A stretch of 64,000 bases of DNA from DASZVB01 sp035545855 (GCA_035545855.1 DASZXK010000147.1:10596-74595); one strand, 5' to 3'. Counted from the stretch's first letter, positions 23,591-33,087 are shown. Program-made: numbers and translations. Notes: generated by a model not told the origin, from the letters alone.

Positions 23591-25138
23591 TCACGGCGCG
23601 ATCGGACGCGGGAGCCGCCGGAGCCCGGCGAGCACGCCCGGGATCTCGTCTGCGATCTCGTGAGCGACGAGCCCGCGATCCACCCCGGAGCGCTTCTCCC
23701 AGGACTCTCCCGCGAGGCCGTGGATGCACGCGGCAGCGCACGCGGCCCGGACGGGGTCCCCGAGGGCCGCCGCGAGCGCGCCGAGCACGCCGGAGAGCAC
23801 GTCCCCCGAGCCCGCGGTCGCGAGCACCGGGCTCCCGGTGGAATTCACGACGGGAAGCCCGTCGGGCGAGCCGACGACGGTGCGAGCGCCCTTCAGGAGG
23901 ACCACGGCCCCGGATTGAGCGACGGCCGTCCGCACCGCCCCGAACCGGTCGGCCTCCACTTCGGCGGCAGTGATGCCGAGGAGCCGCCCGAGCTCGCCGG
24001 GATGGGGCGTCAGGATGAGCTTCCCCTTGGCCCCGGACATCTCGGCGAGTCGGCCCGAGAAGTGCGAGAGCCCGTCGGCGTCCACGACGAGAGTGCCTTC
24101 GTGCCGGAGAACGACGTGCTCGGCGACGGTGCGGGCCCGCGCGTCGAGCCCCATGCCGGGTCCGACGACGACGGCGTCCGCGGCGTCCAGGATCCCGTCT
24201 AGCGAGGCCTCGATGGCCTGTTCGTCGATGCGCGCCGTCATCTCCTCCAGGACGCGCGCGTCGAGGAGGCGCGCCGTGTCGGGAAACGCGGCGATGGTGA
24301 CGAGGCCTGCCCCCGCTCGGAGCGACCCGCGCGCGGAGAGGAGCGCCGCGCCCGTCTTGCCCGCGGAGCCGCCGACGATGACCACGCGACCCGCCGCGCC
24401 CTTGTGCGTCGCGAGCGGACGCTCGCCGATCCACGACGCGACGTCGGGCGCCTCCAGGAAACGCGCGCTCGATCCCACCTGCGCCGCGAGAGACGGCACG
24501 CCGATGTCCACGACGGTCGTCGGCCCCGCCCGCTCCGCGCCCGCCGACGTCGCGAGCCCGAGCTTCAGGTGCGCGAACGTGACGGTCTCGTCCGCGCGGA
24601 CGATGGCGCCCTGCGCGCCGCCCGTGTTCGCGTCCATCCCCGAGGGGACGTCCAGCGCGATCCTCCACGCGGGCGCGCGATTCACGCGGTCGATGACGGA
24701 CGCGAAGTGCCCGGAGACGGGCCGATCGAGGCCCGTGCCGAACAATGCGTCCACCAGGATGGCCGCACGAGAGAGCTCTTCCTCCAGCCGTTCGAGGTCC
24801 GCCTCTCCGACGACGAGGACGTCCCCGCCGACGCCGACCCAGGCGGCGTGGTTCGTCTTCGCGTCCCCGGAGAGACGCGCCGGCGACGCCACGAGCGCGA
24901 CGCGGACGTCCGCGCCGCGGGCCGCGAGGAGCCGGGCCACGACGAAGCCGTCCCCGCCGTTGTTCCCGGGCCCGCAGACCACGAAGACTCGGCCCGGGTG
25001 ATCCGCGAGCCGTGCGTGGACGAGCTCCGCGGCTCCCCTCCCCGCGTTCTCCATGAGGAGCAGACTCGGCACGGAACAGACCTCGATCGCGTGGCGATCG
25101 AAGTCACGAATCTGCTCGCGCGAGAGGATGGGTTGCAC
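23591..25138 (-). CDS. nnr: Bifunctional NAD(P)H-hydrate repair enzyme (epimerase plus dehydratase)
   Basis: Damaged NAD(P)H hydrates are repaired by an epimerase and an ADP-dependent dehydratase, here fused. Residues 1-210 are the YjeF-N epimerase with VCGPGNNGGDGFVVARLL and the LDVPSGMDANTG segment. Residues 220-515 are the YjeF-C dehydratase with VVGPGMGLD, LILTPHPGELGRLLG and NSTGSPVLATAGSGDVLSG. The GTG at 25138 starts 14 bases after the stop of the S41 protease gene, so it is part of that operon. Both domains look intact. Confidence 0.96.
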   Translation of the reverse strand: MQPILSREQIRDFDRHAIEVCSVPSLLLMENAGRGAAELVHARLADHPGRVFVVCGPGNNGGDGFVVARLLAARGADVRVALVASPARLSGDAKTNHAAWVGVGGDVLVVGEADLERLEEELSRAAILVDALFGTGLDRPVSGHFASVIDRVNRAPAWRIALDVPSGMDANTGGAQGAIVRADETVTFAHLKLGLATSAGAERAGPTTVVDIGVPSLAAQVGSSARFLEAPDVASWIGERPLATHKGAAGRVVIVGGSAGKTGAALLSARGSLRAGAGLVTIAAFPDTARLLDARVLEEMTARIDEQAIEASLDGILDAADAVVVGPGMGLDARARTVAEHVVLRHEGTLVVDADGLSHFSGRLAEMSGAKGKLILTPHPGELGRLLGITAAEVEADRFGAVRTAVAQSGAVVLLKGARTVVGSPDGLPVVNSTGSPVLATAGSGDVLSGVLGALAAALGDPVRAACAAACIHGLAGESWEKRSGVDRGLVAHEIADEIPGVLAGLRRLPRPIAP

Positions 25139-25152
25139 TCGCGCGGCTCCGT

Positions 25153-28100
25153 TCAGGGTTCGCTGGAGAAATCCCAGTCGTAGCCGAGGAGCTCGGCCTT
25201 GGGCGTGGGGAGCGCCTCGCCGTTCGGCCCGTCACGCCGAACGACGAGCGTGTGGCGTGTCGCGGTGTCCTCGCTCTCCCGCGCGACGACGTTCACGACG
25301 TTCACGCCGGGGTTCAGCGCGACGTCGAGGGCGAAGGAGAGCTTGTTCGGCGTCGAGCTCCGGCGGTTCGATTGATAGAACACCTTCCGCGGACCGACGA
25401 ACACGTACGCGTCCAGCACCTGGTCCGGATCCTGGACGGTTCCCTCGATGCGGACGTGGTCCTCGCGAGTCGCGAGCTTGCCGGGCGACACCTCGAGGAG
25501 CGGCGGGGAGCGCCCCAGGATCGGATCGAATACGCCCTTCCCGTGCTTGCCGGGCGCGGCTTCGAGAGACGCCGTCTCGACGAATCCGAAGCGCGTTCCG
25601 CCGAGGCCGATCTTCGTGAAATCCCCGTACCTCCCGAGGCGATCGACGAGGGTGCCCTTCTTCAACTCTCCGACGACGCGCGCCGCGGCGAGGGGCTGAC
25701 CGCGCACCTTCACGGGCATCGTCACGTTCGCGGCGTCCGCGACGGCCTCGATGTTGAACCCCGTCGTCGTGACCGGAACGGAGACCTTCTCGCTCGACAC
25801 GACGCCGAGATCCCGATCCGCGACGCTGAGCTCCACCTTGACGAGGTTGTCCTTCAGGCCGTCGAGGACGTCGAACGTGAACGCGACCTGCTTCGTGTCC
25901 CCGGGGTTCATGTTGGAGATGTCGAAGCGGCCGTTGTGGAGCAGGAGGCCGTCCCCGGTGAGGTTCCGGATGTTCGCCTGGGTCTCGTACGAGCGACCGA
26001 TGCCGACGTTCTTCACCGTCAGGTACATCGTCGCGCCCTCGCCGCGGGCGAGCTGGCCGTCCCCGTTGCCGGGACGATCGTCCACGATTTGGTACGTGTA
26101 CGCGAAGAGCGGCTGAGGGAGCGCCTTCAGCGTCGGGCGAATCTCGGCGTCCGCGGGGGGCTCTCCGCCCTCCGCGCTGAACCGGACCCGGACGACGTCC
26201 TGCCGGGTCACGCCGTTCGTCGGCAGCTTGCAGACCCGCTGCGCGTCGTTCGGCACGGGCGCGGTCGAACCCGGCTTCCGTCCTTCCGTCTCGCACCACC
26301 CGAGCGGCGCCTTCGCCGTGACCGTCTTCCCGGGGTCGACGCGGCCGAAGAGCAGCTCCTTCTCGTCGTAGTAGCCGCTGTCGCTCTTCGTGACGGCGCG
26401 GAGCTGATAGATGGGCACGGACCCCTTGTTCGTGACGGAGACCTTCAGCGTCATCGGCTGGCCCGCGGTGACGGTGTCCTGCGGGCGGTCCGTCGAGACG
26501 CTGACGTCGAAGTCCGCGGCCTTCGCGACGCCCTTGTCGCCCTTCGGCGGCCCTTCCCAGTCGATGCCGAGCTTCTTCAGGTCCTCCGTGAGGGAGACCA
26601 TCTCCGCCGCTTGTACCTTCTCCACGAAGGGCTTCGCGGACTGCACCTCGTCCTGTCGCCGTCCCTGCGGGAGCTGGGACACGAGATCCCGGGCGAACCG
26701 GATCGGGAAATCCAGCCGGAACTCGTCGTCCGTGTCTCCGCCGCGGTCGAGGGCTTCCAGGCGCTCGGCGGACGGCATGTCGTAGCGAAGCACGATCGAC
26801 GGCTGCTCGGGCGCGGCGGTGCCGTTCGAGAGGCTCTTCATCAGGTCGCGCTCGCGCGGCCGGTGCTCGGAGCGGAAGAGGTCCATCTCGAGCGTGTCGG
26901 CGGTCATGCGGTCGAGCTCGATGTCCGGCGTGACCCCGACCCCCTGGATGCTCACGTCACCCGGCGTGAGGTACTGCGCGATGGTGAGCTTCAGCGCCGC
27001 GTTCCCCGCGATGCGCGGGAAGACGAGCTGCACGCTCCCCTTGCCGAACGTCGTCTCGCCGACGATGACGGCGCGGTCGAGGTTCTTCAGCGCGCCCGCG
27101 ACGATCTCGCTCGCGCTCGCGCTCGAGGCGTTCACGAGCGCCACGATGGGATACGGCGGCTCCGTGCCGCGACGCTGCGCGACCTTCTCGTCCCGGGGCT
27201 CCGTGCCGCCGACGGTCGCGACGATGACGCCGCGCTCGAGGAACCGGTCGGCGACCTTCGCGGCCTGGTCGAGCAGGCCGCCCGGGTTGTCCCGGAGATC
27301 GAGGACGAGGCCCTTGAGCTTCCCCTTCTTGTTGAAGCCGTCGAGGGCCTGATCGAGCTCGTCCGAGGTGCTCGCCTGGAACTGCTTCAGGCGGACGTAC
27401 CCGACGCCCGGCGCGAGCTGGTGGGCGTCCACCGACTCGATGTTGATCTCTTCACGCACGAGCTCGAACGGTCTTGCGTTCGCCCAGCCGCCGTCGCCGT
27501 CCCGGTGCACCCAGATCGTCACCTTGGAGCCGGGCTTGCCGCGGAGGCGATCCACCGCGTCGTCCAGCGGCATGTTGAGGGTGGACTCGTTGTTGATCTT
27601 CGTGATGCGGTCGAGCCGCTTGAGCCCGGAGCGCCCCGCGGGCGTGCCGGGCATGGGGCGCATGATCGTGAGCATCTGATCGCGGATGGAGATCACGATG
27701 CCGAGGCCGCCGAAGTGCCCGGACGTCGAGAGGTTCATCTCCTCGAACGCTTCCGGGCTGAGGAACACGCTGTGCGGGTCCAGCGTCCGGAGCATGCCGT
27801 TGCACGCGGCGTACTCCACTTCGCGGAGATCCACCTCGCTGTCCCGGAGGTGCGTCTGGAGGAACGCGAACACCTCGCGGAGGCGGGCGGAGACGTCCCA
27901 GGGCCCCTGGACGTTGTCGACGCGGAACTCCCGCTCTTCCGTGTCCACGCGGACCTTGAGCGTCGGGGAACGCTCGTCGTGGAGCACGATGACCTGCGCG
28001 ACCTCCTGCTGCACCTGGTCCAGCGCGGAGAGGAACATCTGGCGAGGCTTCACGCGCGCGGGGTCGACGTACTTCTTGCGGATGAGATCCAGCGTCTCGT

Positions 28101-28281
28101 TCACGGCGGCGAGGCGCGTGAGGTCGTAGGGAGTCTTGTCCGCGCCCGGAGACGTGACGGCGTGGGCCGCGCCGAGTCCCTTCCAGAGACCCCCGGTACC
28201 GAAATGGAGCGCCAGGTTGGTGGCCAGCGCGAAGATGACGAGGACCGAGCCGGTCCGGATGGCACGCTCTAGAAGGCGCAT
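25153..28281 (-). CDS. Large S41-family carboxyl-terminal processing protease
   Basis: The protein has 1042 residues. It starts with an N-terminal hydrophobic helix (VLVIFALATNLALHF), then a long leader, a PDZ domain near residues 190-270 (GLGIVISIRDQMLTIMRP), and the S41 catalytic core. That core has the Ser/Lys dyad in NASSASASEI and TTFGKGSVQL. Beyond about residue 560 there are roughly 480 residues of beta-rich tandem domains, including two sections that resemble Ig/CARDB-type repeats (PMTLKVSVTNKGS and TMYLTVKNVG). This tail is far longer than in Prc or CtpA. The protease is probably periplasmic and membrane-held. It is the third gene of a minus-strand unit with mlaF and mlaD. Confidence 0.85.
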   Translation of the reverse strand: MRLLERAIRTGSVLVIFALATNLALHFGTGGLWKGLGAAHAVTSPGADKTPYDLTRLAAVNETLDLIRKKYVDPARVKPRQMFLSALDQVQQEVAQVIVLHDERSPTLKVRVDTEEREFRVDNVQGPWDVSARLREVFAFLQTHLRDSEVDLREVEYAACNGMLRTLDPHSVFLSPEAFEEMNLSTSGHFGGLGIVISIRDQMLTIMRPMPGTPAGRSGLKRLDRITKINNESTLNMPLDDAVDRLRGKPGSKVTIWVHRDGDGGWANARPFELVREEINIESVDAHQLAPGVGYVRLKQFQASTSDELDQALDGFNKKGKLKGLVLDLRDNPGGLLDQAAKVADRFLERGVIVATVGGTEPRDEKVAQRRGTEPPYPIVALVNASSASASEIVAGALKNLDRAVIVGETTFGKGSVQLVFPRIAGNAALKLTIAQYLTPGDVSIQGVGVTPDIELDRMTADTLEMDLFRSEHRPRERDLMKSLSNGTAAPEQPSIVLRYDMPSAERLEALDRGGDTDDEFRLDFPIRFARDLVSQLPQGRRQDEVQSAKPFVEKVQAAEMVSLTEDLKKLGIDWEGPPKGDKGVAKAADFDVSVSTDRPQDTVTAGQPMTLKVSVTNKGSVPIYQLRAVTKSDSGYYDEKELLFGRVDPGKTVTAKAPLGWCETEGRKPGSTAPVPNDAQRVCKLPTNGVTRQDVVRVRFSAEGGEPPADAEIRPTLKALPQPLFAYTYQIVDDRPGNGDGQLARGEGATMYLTVKNVGIGRSYETQANIRNLTGDGLLLHNGRFDISNMNPGDTKQVAFTFDVLDGLKDNLVKVELSVADRDLGVVSSEKVSVPVTTTGFNIEAVADAANVTMPVKVRGQPLAAARVVGELKKGTLVDRLGRYGDFTKIGLGGTRFGFVETASLEAAPGKHGKGVFDPILGRSPPLLEVSPGKLATREDHVRIEGTVQDPDQVLDAYVFVGPRKVFYQSNRRSSTPNKLSFALDVALNPGVNVVNVVARESEDTATRHTLVVRRDGPNGEALPTPKAELLGYDWDFSSEP

Positions 28282-28317
28282 CGACGGGCAGTATAGGCTG
28301 CCGGAGCCCGCCCGACA

Positions 28318-29496
28318 CTAAGGAGCGGAGACCCGGCCCACGGCGCCGATGGAGCCGCCCTGAGCGCTCTCCGACGAGGTATCCCGCGGCGGATCGGGGG
28401 CCTCCACGGTGGGGGCCGTCTTCTCGTCGCGCTGGATGGAGTACCGGACGAGGGCGCGGAGCGTCTTGTTCCGTTCCACGTTGCCGAGGAGCGTCTTGAT
28501 GTCCTCGTACACGGAAGGATCCACCATGAGCGCACCGACCGTGCCCTTGCCGGAGCGGACGTCCTTCACGATGCCCTTCACGTCCTTCGCGATGGAGTTC
28601 AGATCCCCGATGAGCTGCTGGGTCGCGTCGTCCCCGTAGATGACGCTGTGGGCGAGACCGTTGCCCTTTCGCATCCCCTCGAGAGTGCTCGCGAGCTCTC
28701 CGGCGGCGCGGCCGATCTGCGCGATGGCGTCCGTCGGGCCCTCTCCGTAGAGCACGTCGTGCGCGAAGCCCGGGCCCGCTTGCACTCGCGCCATGACCTG
28801 GTCCGCGCGGGCGAGCGTCTGATCCAGCTCCCCCGTCGCGTGCTTCAGGCTCTCGAGCGCCGAGGAGAGCCGGTTCGCCTCGGCCGGGTCCTTCAGGAGA
28901 CGCGTCACGTAGCCGTCCCCCTCGTCCACGGACTTGAGGATGCGGGACAGAGAGCGGACGGTCGTCTTCAGGTCTTCCTGGACGGACGGATCGGCGAACG
29001 TGTTCGTCGTCTTCTCCAGGTTCGTCATGACCGTCTCCGCCTTCTCGCTGATGGCGGAGATGCGGTCCGAGATCTGCGCGAGGTCCATTCCCTTTTCCGT
29101 CGGGAGTGTCGCGCCGGGTTCCATCTGCGGGCGATCCGTCGAGCCCACCTTGATGACGACCATCTTGTCGCCGAGGAGGCCCTTGTTGCCGATGGAGACG
29201 ACGCTGTCCGACCGGATGCGCCGAGACTCCGCCTTCACGATGGAGAGCGTCACGTGGAGGGTGGTGTCCTTCACGTCCGGGCCGTACCCGACGTCTGCCA
29301 CCTGCCCGACGTCCACGCCGCCCATCCGCACGGGCGCCCCGCGCGTGAGGCCCTGCACGTCGTCGAACACGGCGTAGTAGTCCACCTTCTTCTCGAAGGC
29401 GCGTCGCTCGTCCCCGATCAGGAACACCACGAGGCCCGCCACGGCGAGCCCGGCCGCGACGAACGCGCCGACTTTGACCTCACGGGACAGGGCCAC
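28318..29496 (-). CDS. mlaD: MlaD/MCE-domain lipid-transport protein
   Basis: An N-terminal membrane helix (VGAFVAAGLAVAGLVVFLIG) leads into an MCE domain with VFDDVQGLTRGAPVRMGGVDVGQV, the signature of MlaD/Mce proteins. The C-terminal 220 residues are long amphipathic helices (LADQVMARVQ-type heptads) and a Pro-rich tail. This is the substrate-binding part of a retrograde phospholipid transporter, likely as a hexamer on the outer face of the inner membrane. It follows the mlaF gene by 49 bases. GTG at 29496 is the start. Confidence 0.92.
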   Translation of the reverse strand: MALSREVKVGAFVAAGLAVAGLVVFLIGDERRAFEKKVDYYAVFDDVQGLTRGAPVRMGGVDVGQVADVGYGPDVKDTTLHVTLSIVKAESRRIRSDSVVSIGNKGLLGDKMVVIKVGSTDRPQMEPGATLPTEKGMDLAQISDRISAISEKAETVMTNLEKTTNTFADPSVQEDLKTTVRSLSRILKSVDEGDGYVTRLLKDPAEANRLSSALESLKHATGELDQTLARADQVMARVQAGPGFAHDVLYGEGPTDAIAQIGRAAGELASTLEGMRKGNGLAHSVIYGDDATQQLIGDLNSIAKDVKGIVKDVRSGKGTVGALMVDPSVYEDIKTLLGNVERNKTLRALVRYSIQRDEKTAPTVEAPDPPRDTSSESAQGGSIGAVGRVSAP

Positions 29497-29545
29497 GGAC
29501 GAGACCTATAGCACCCCGGAGGCCCTTGGGGAGGGCGCTCCGCCG

Positions 29546-30325
29546 TCAGGCCTGGAGCAAGGTTTCCACGTCTTCCTCGACGGGGGCGATGCCCTCGATG
29601 AAGTCGTGGACGCGCGGGTCCGTCGAGGCACGAAACTCCTCCGCGGGCGCCTGGGCGATGATGCGGCCGCCCTGGACCATGGCGAAATCGTCCGCGATCG
29701 TGAAGGCGCTCTTCATGTCGTGCGTGACCACGATGCTCGTGATGTTGAGCTTCCGCTGGAGCCCGACGATGAGGTGATTCACGCGGGCGGTGTTGATGGG
29801 GTCGAGGCCCGTCGTCGGCTCGTCGTAGAGGACGACCTCGGGGCGGACGGCGATGGCGCGAGCGAGGGCGACGCGCTTCTTCATGCCGCCGGAGAGGTCC
29901 GAGGGCCACATGCCCTGGACGCCCGGGAGCCCCACGAGCTCGAGCGCCCACGCGACGCGCTCGTCCATCTCCTGCTTCGTCATCTTGTCGCGGAAGTGTT
30001 CCTCGAGGCCGTACGCGACGTTGTCCCGCACGTCGATGGAGTCGAAGAGGGCGCCGCCCTGAAACAGCATTGCGACCCGCTGCCTCACGACGGAGAGCTG
30101 GCGCGCGTTCATCTTCGTCACTTCGTCCCCGTCGAAGGTGATGCTCCCGCGATCGGCCTTGAGGAGCCCGATCAGCATCTTCAGCATCACGCTCTTCCCG
30201 ACGCCGGAGCCGCCCACGATGCAGAGCACCTTCCCGCGCCGGACCTGGAGATCGAGGTGCGCGTAGATCACCTTCGGGCCGAAGGCCTTCCGCACGCCGC
30301 GGAATTCGATCAGGGCTTCCGACAT
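29546..30325 (-). CDS. mlaF: ABC transporter ATPase, MlaF type
   Basis: The ATPase energises Mla-type phospholipid transport. Walker A is GGSGVGKS (residues 38-45), the signature is LSGGMKKRVALARAIA, Walker B is VVLYDEPTTGLDP, and the H-loop His is in VVTHDM. It lies directly upstream of mlaD. In most bacteria the permease mlaE sits in the same operon, but no permease gene is present here; the gene before mlaF is a methyltransferase. The permease is therefore encoded elsewhere, or this unit works with another one. The start ATG is clear. Confidence 0.93.
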   Translation of the reverse strand: MSEALIEFRGVRKAFGPKVIYAHLDLQVRRGKVLCIVGGSGVGKSVMLKMLIGLLKADRGSITFDGDEVTKMNARQLSVVRQRVAMLFQGGALFDSIDVRDNVAYGLEEHFRDKMTKQEMDERVAWALELVGLPGVQGMWPSDLSGGMKKRVALARAIAVRPEVVLYDEPTTGLDPINTARVNHLIVGLQRKLNITSIVVTHDMKSAFTIADDFAMVQGGRIIAQAPAEEFRASTDPRVHDFIEGIAPVEEDVETLLQA

Positions 30326-30398
30326 GATTCGATGCGTCTCGCCGGGATTCGCGCTCTGCGCGCTCGGGGGGCCGAGCGACGGCGCGCGGGAAATCCTG

Positions 30399-31229
30399 TC
30401 ACACCCGGCACACGGCTAGCAAATCCAGAGATTCGTCCAGCGATTCCGTCCTGTAGAAGATGTCCTCGATCGAAAACCGCGTGAGGTCCGGAGCGCGGCG
30501 CTCGATCCGGCGTAACGCATTCGCGAGGCCCCGAAGCTGGTCCACTCGGTTCGCTCCGAGAGCGATGCGCGCGCGACGCGACACCCAGGCACGAACCTTC
30601 TTCCGCGCCTTCGCCCGCGCGGCGGCACAGCGAGCCACCTCCACGGAGTGGAGCGGCTCGGACGCGAAGAGCCCTTTCAAGGAAACGTCCGAGAAGTAGC
30701 GGCGAAGGAGGGGTTCGAGTTCTCTCGCTCGATACTCCTTCACGTGGTCCACGTTCCACGGCGTCATCCCGGGGTCGATCCGGATGGCGGCGTTGGGCGT
30801 CGTGAAGATCGCGTGCCCTCCCGGCACGAGGACGCGGCGGATCTCGGCGAGGTAGGAAGCCGGCTCGGGCACGTGCTCGATCACCTGAAACGAAGCGACG
30901 AGCTCGAACGAGCCGTCCGGGAAGGGCAGCCTCGGATCCGGGAGAAGCCGGAACTCGACGTTCGGCGCATGAACACGTTTCCTGGCAGCCGCCACGACCG
31001 CGGGAGACAGGTCGACCCCCACCACCTGGGAAGCCGTCTCCGAAAGGAGCTCCGTGCCGTAGCCGACGTTGCAGCCGAGATCGAGCACCCGCTTCCCCGC
31101 CGCGAGCGCGCGAGCTTCGAGGTAGGCGCGGCGATGCATCAGGTAGAGGCAGTACTCGCCCTCCGTCGCGAATCGCTCCGTCGTGACCGCGCCGTGAAAG
31201 CGCGCTGCGCGAATCAGGGCGTCAGACAT
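30399..31229 (-). CDS. Class I SAM-dependent methyltransferase
   Basis: The SAM-binding motif I is VLDLGCNVGYGTELL, with VVGVDLSP as motif II and SFQVIEHVPEP as motif III, typical of class I (UbiE/type 11) enzymes. The C-terminal third is basic and Arg-rich (RRARIALGANRVDQLRG), perhaps membrane-facing. The substrate is not predictable from the sequence. GGAGGAGCT sits directly before the ATG at 31229. The gene is 73 bases upstream of mlaF on the same strand and may be co-transcribed with it. Confidence 0.88.
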   Translation of the reverse strand: MSDALIRAARFHGAVTTERFATEGEYCLYLMHRRAYLEARALAAGKRVLDLGCNVGYGTELLSETASQVVGVDLSPAVVAAARKRVHAPNVEFRLLPDPRLPFPDGSFELVASFQVIEHVPEPASYLAEIRRVLVPGGHAIFTTPNAAIRIDPGMTPWNVDHVKEYRARELEPLLRRYFSDVSLKGLFASEPLHSVEVARCAAARAKARKKVRAWVSRRARIALGANRVDQLRGLANALRRIERRAPDLTRFSIEDIFYRTESLDESLDLLAVCRV

Positions 31230-31274
31230 AGCTCCTCCATGCTGCCGCGATCGGGCGCGAAGTGAAATGGTCGC

Positions 31275-31454
31275 TCATTCGTTCAGGGCGCCGCCCCGGA
31301 GCCACGCGATGACGATGCTCTTCTGCGTCTCGGAAAGCGCGCCGTTCGGGGCCCCCGGCGGCGGCTCCACGTGTCCGGTGAACGAGCCCAGACCCGTGAT
31401 CTTCCGGTTATCACGGCCCGCCCGACGCGCCCAAGGCGACGAGCCCGCGCTCCT
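31275..31454 (-). pseudogene. Decayed gene end, cytochrome-c-like C-terminus
   Basis: A minus-strand frame of about 59 codons has no start codon and is closed upstream by a TGA at 31455-31457. Its C-terminal 45 residues read like real protein, with ITGLGSFTGHVEPPPGAPNG then ALSETQ and VIAWLRGGALNE, and the codons are GC-rich at the third position. The pattern of a helix ending in a terminal Gly-Ala stretch resembles the end of secreted cytochrome-c-like or surface proteins. No haem CxxCH is present. It seems to be the tail of a gene whose 5' end was lost next to the lipoprotein gene at 31494. Confidence 0.4.
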
Positions 31455-31493
31455 TCATGCGTGGCCCGGAGGCGGTCCCTTTCCGGGCGGCGC

Positions 31494-32846
31494 TCAAGGC
31501 AAGGGCATGCAGCCCCAGAACTCGGCGTCGGAAACGGTGTCGTCGAAATGGTGTGCGGTCGGGGAAAGCGTGGCGCAGCTCGGAAATTGCTTGTCCGGAA
31601 CGGTGTCTCCGTCCGAATCGTACGTGTACTGCGTGTAGTCGATGCAGTACCCGAGCGTGTTGCTGTGCGCGTCGGGGAACGTCGGCTTCGTCGGATCCTC
31701 GAGAAGCCACCAGTACCGGCATTCGGTCGTCGCGCCGGTGGCGCCTCGGTCCGGGCACGTGAAGCCGCTCCCGACGGCGCCCTTGGCGTTGCCGGGCGTG
31801 GAGGAAGACGTCGGTGCCGGCTTGCAGAGCGCGCTGCAGATCGGAGTCTCGTCCGCGCTCGATTTCGTGAGGACGGCGGCGAAGCCCGGGGCGCAGCTGT
31901 TAGCGTAGACCGGGCCCTGGATCGAGACGCCCTGGACGGCGTTCGGAGCGACGACGCCGGCGCAGAGGAACGGGCCGTTCAGGAGCCCGTAGCAACCGCG
32001 GTTCGGGGACGCCGGGTTCGCGCTACCGCACGCGGGGACGCCTTCGATCTCCTGCGTCAACGGATCGCACTCGGGCCGACAGACCCCGACGCGGTGAGCC
32101 CCACCCGTGTAATAGCCGGCGTACTCCGCGCATGCGGACCCGGCCGAGCACGCGGCGGCCGAATCGGCGTCGCAAAGGGTGAAGCATCGCCCGCCCACGC
32201 ACGCGAGGCCCGCCTTGCAGTCGTCGAGGCCGACGCCCGCGTCCGAGGTCGCGATGGAACACGTCTGCCCGGACGATCGTGTCCCGTCCGGGGCGCACAC
32301 GAGGTGACCGGAGCTCGCCGTCCCTGCCCAGGTGCACCGCTCCCCGACCCCGCAACCCGTCTGCAGGACGGGATCGCACCCCCCGGCCGACGACGCGTCC
32401 GTCGGCGAAGAATCCGGAAGCCCCGAGTCCGACGGACCCGCGTCGAGCTCTCCGGAGGAGCCCGCCGCGCCGCCCGTGGCGCTCGCGCCCCCGGCTGGCG
32501 GCGTTCCACCCGACCCGCCCGAGCCGCCGCGACCCGCGGAGCCGCCGCTGCTCGTGTTGCCGCCTGCGCCGGCGTCTGCCGCGGCGCCTCCCGCTCCTGC
32601 CGCGACGCAGACCTCGGAGAGGCACGTGAGCCCGGAGTTGCACGTGCCGTTGCCGTAGCAGGGGCCGCGCTCCGTGCCGGCGGCAGGCGCGGCGGATTTC
32701 GCGGAGTCGTCGCCACCGCACCCGACGGCGATGAAGAAGGCGACGATCGAAGCCGCCCCGATCCGGATTGCTCGACGGAACTCGGTGGAGCGCAACCCAG
32801 CCCCCGCTGCGTTTCGGAAACGAGGATTCGACGATCGAAACGGCAT
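31494..32846 (-). CDS. Cys-rich lipoprotein with Gly-rich linker
   Basis: A signal peptide ending in the lipobox AVGC is followed by RGPCYGNGTCNSGLTCLSEVC (a short Cys-rich unit), then a Gly/Ser/Ala linker with an Asp-rich end (SDSGLPDSSPTD). The remaining 300 residues are a Cys-rich domain with GGCDPVLQTGCGVGERC, LACVGGRCFTLCD and further paired cysteines. The ATG at 32846 gives the shorter signal peptide and is preferred to the GTG-type codon at 32912. The architecture matches the other surface lipoproteins in the window, but the sequences differ. The role is unknown. Confidence 0.75.
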   Translation of the reverse strand: MPFRSSNPRFRNAAGAGLRSTEFRRAIRIGAASIVAFFIAVGCGGDDSAKSAAPAAGTERGPCYGNGTCNSGLTCLSEVCVAAGAGGAAADAGAGGNTSSGGSAGRGGSGGSGGTPPAGGASATGGAAGSSGELDAGPSDSGLPDSSPTDASSAGGCDPVLQTGCGVGERCTWAGTASSGHLVCAPDGTRSSGQTCSIATSDAGVGLDDCKAGLACVGGRCFTLCDADSAAACSAGSACAEYAGYYTGGAHRVGVCRPECDPLTQEIEGVPACGSANPASPNRGCYGLLNGPFLCAGVVAPNAVQGVSIQGPVYANSCAPGFAAVLTKSSADETPICSALCKPAPTSSSTPGNAKGAVGSGFTCPDRGATGATTECRYWWLLEDPTKPTFPDAHSNTLGYCIDYTQYTYDSDGDTVPDKQFPSCATLSPTAHHFDDTVSDAEFWGCMPLP

Positions 32847-33006
32847 GTGACCCGACCCCGAGGGGGCCCGTTCGTACCATGGGGGGCACGCGACGCGTAC
32901 GGCGCGAGGCACCGCGCGACCGGCGACCCTCCACGCGCATGCGCCCGCGCGCGGACGCGGGCTTCATCTCCGCGACAAGGACCCGAGTGATCACCATAAG
33001 TACCCG

Positions 33007-33023
33007 GAATTAGAAACTAATTC
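33007..33023. promoter_or_regulatory. AT-rich inverted repeat between two minus-strand genes
   Basis: GAATTAG and CTAATTC form perfect 7-bp arms around AAA. It lies about 64 bases beyond the stop of the anti-sigma-like gene and about 160 bases before the start of the lipoprotein gene. It could be an operator or a promoter element for the lipoprotein gene. There is no T-run for a terminator. Confidence 0.35.
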
Positions 33024-33087
33024 AGGCGCCATCGAGTCGCGACGACACTCCCCACGCCGCGGCGGTTCGAGGCGGAGAGTCGACTCG

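Noticed and set aside
25252..28272. Long plus-strand frame opposite the S41 protease
   Set aside because: Antisense shadow; no recognisable domain and Arg/Leu-rich.
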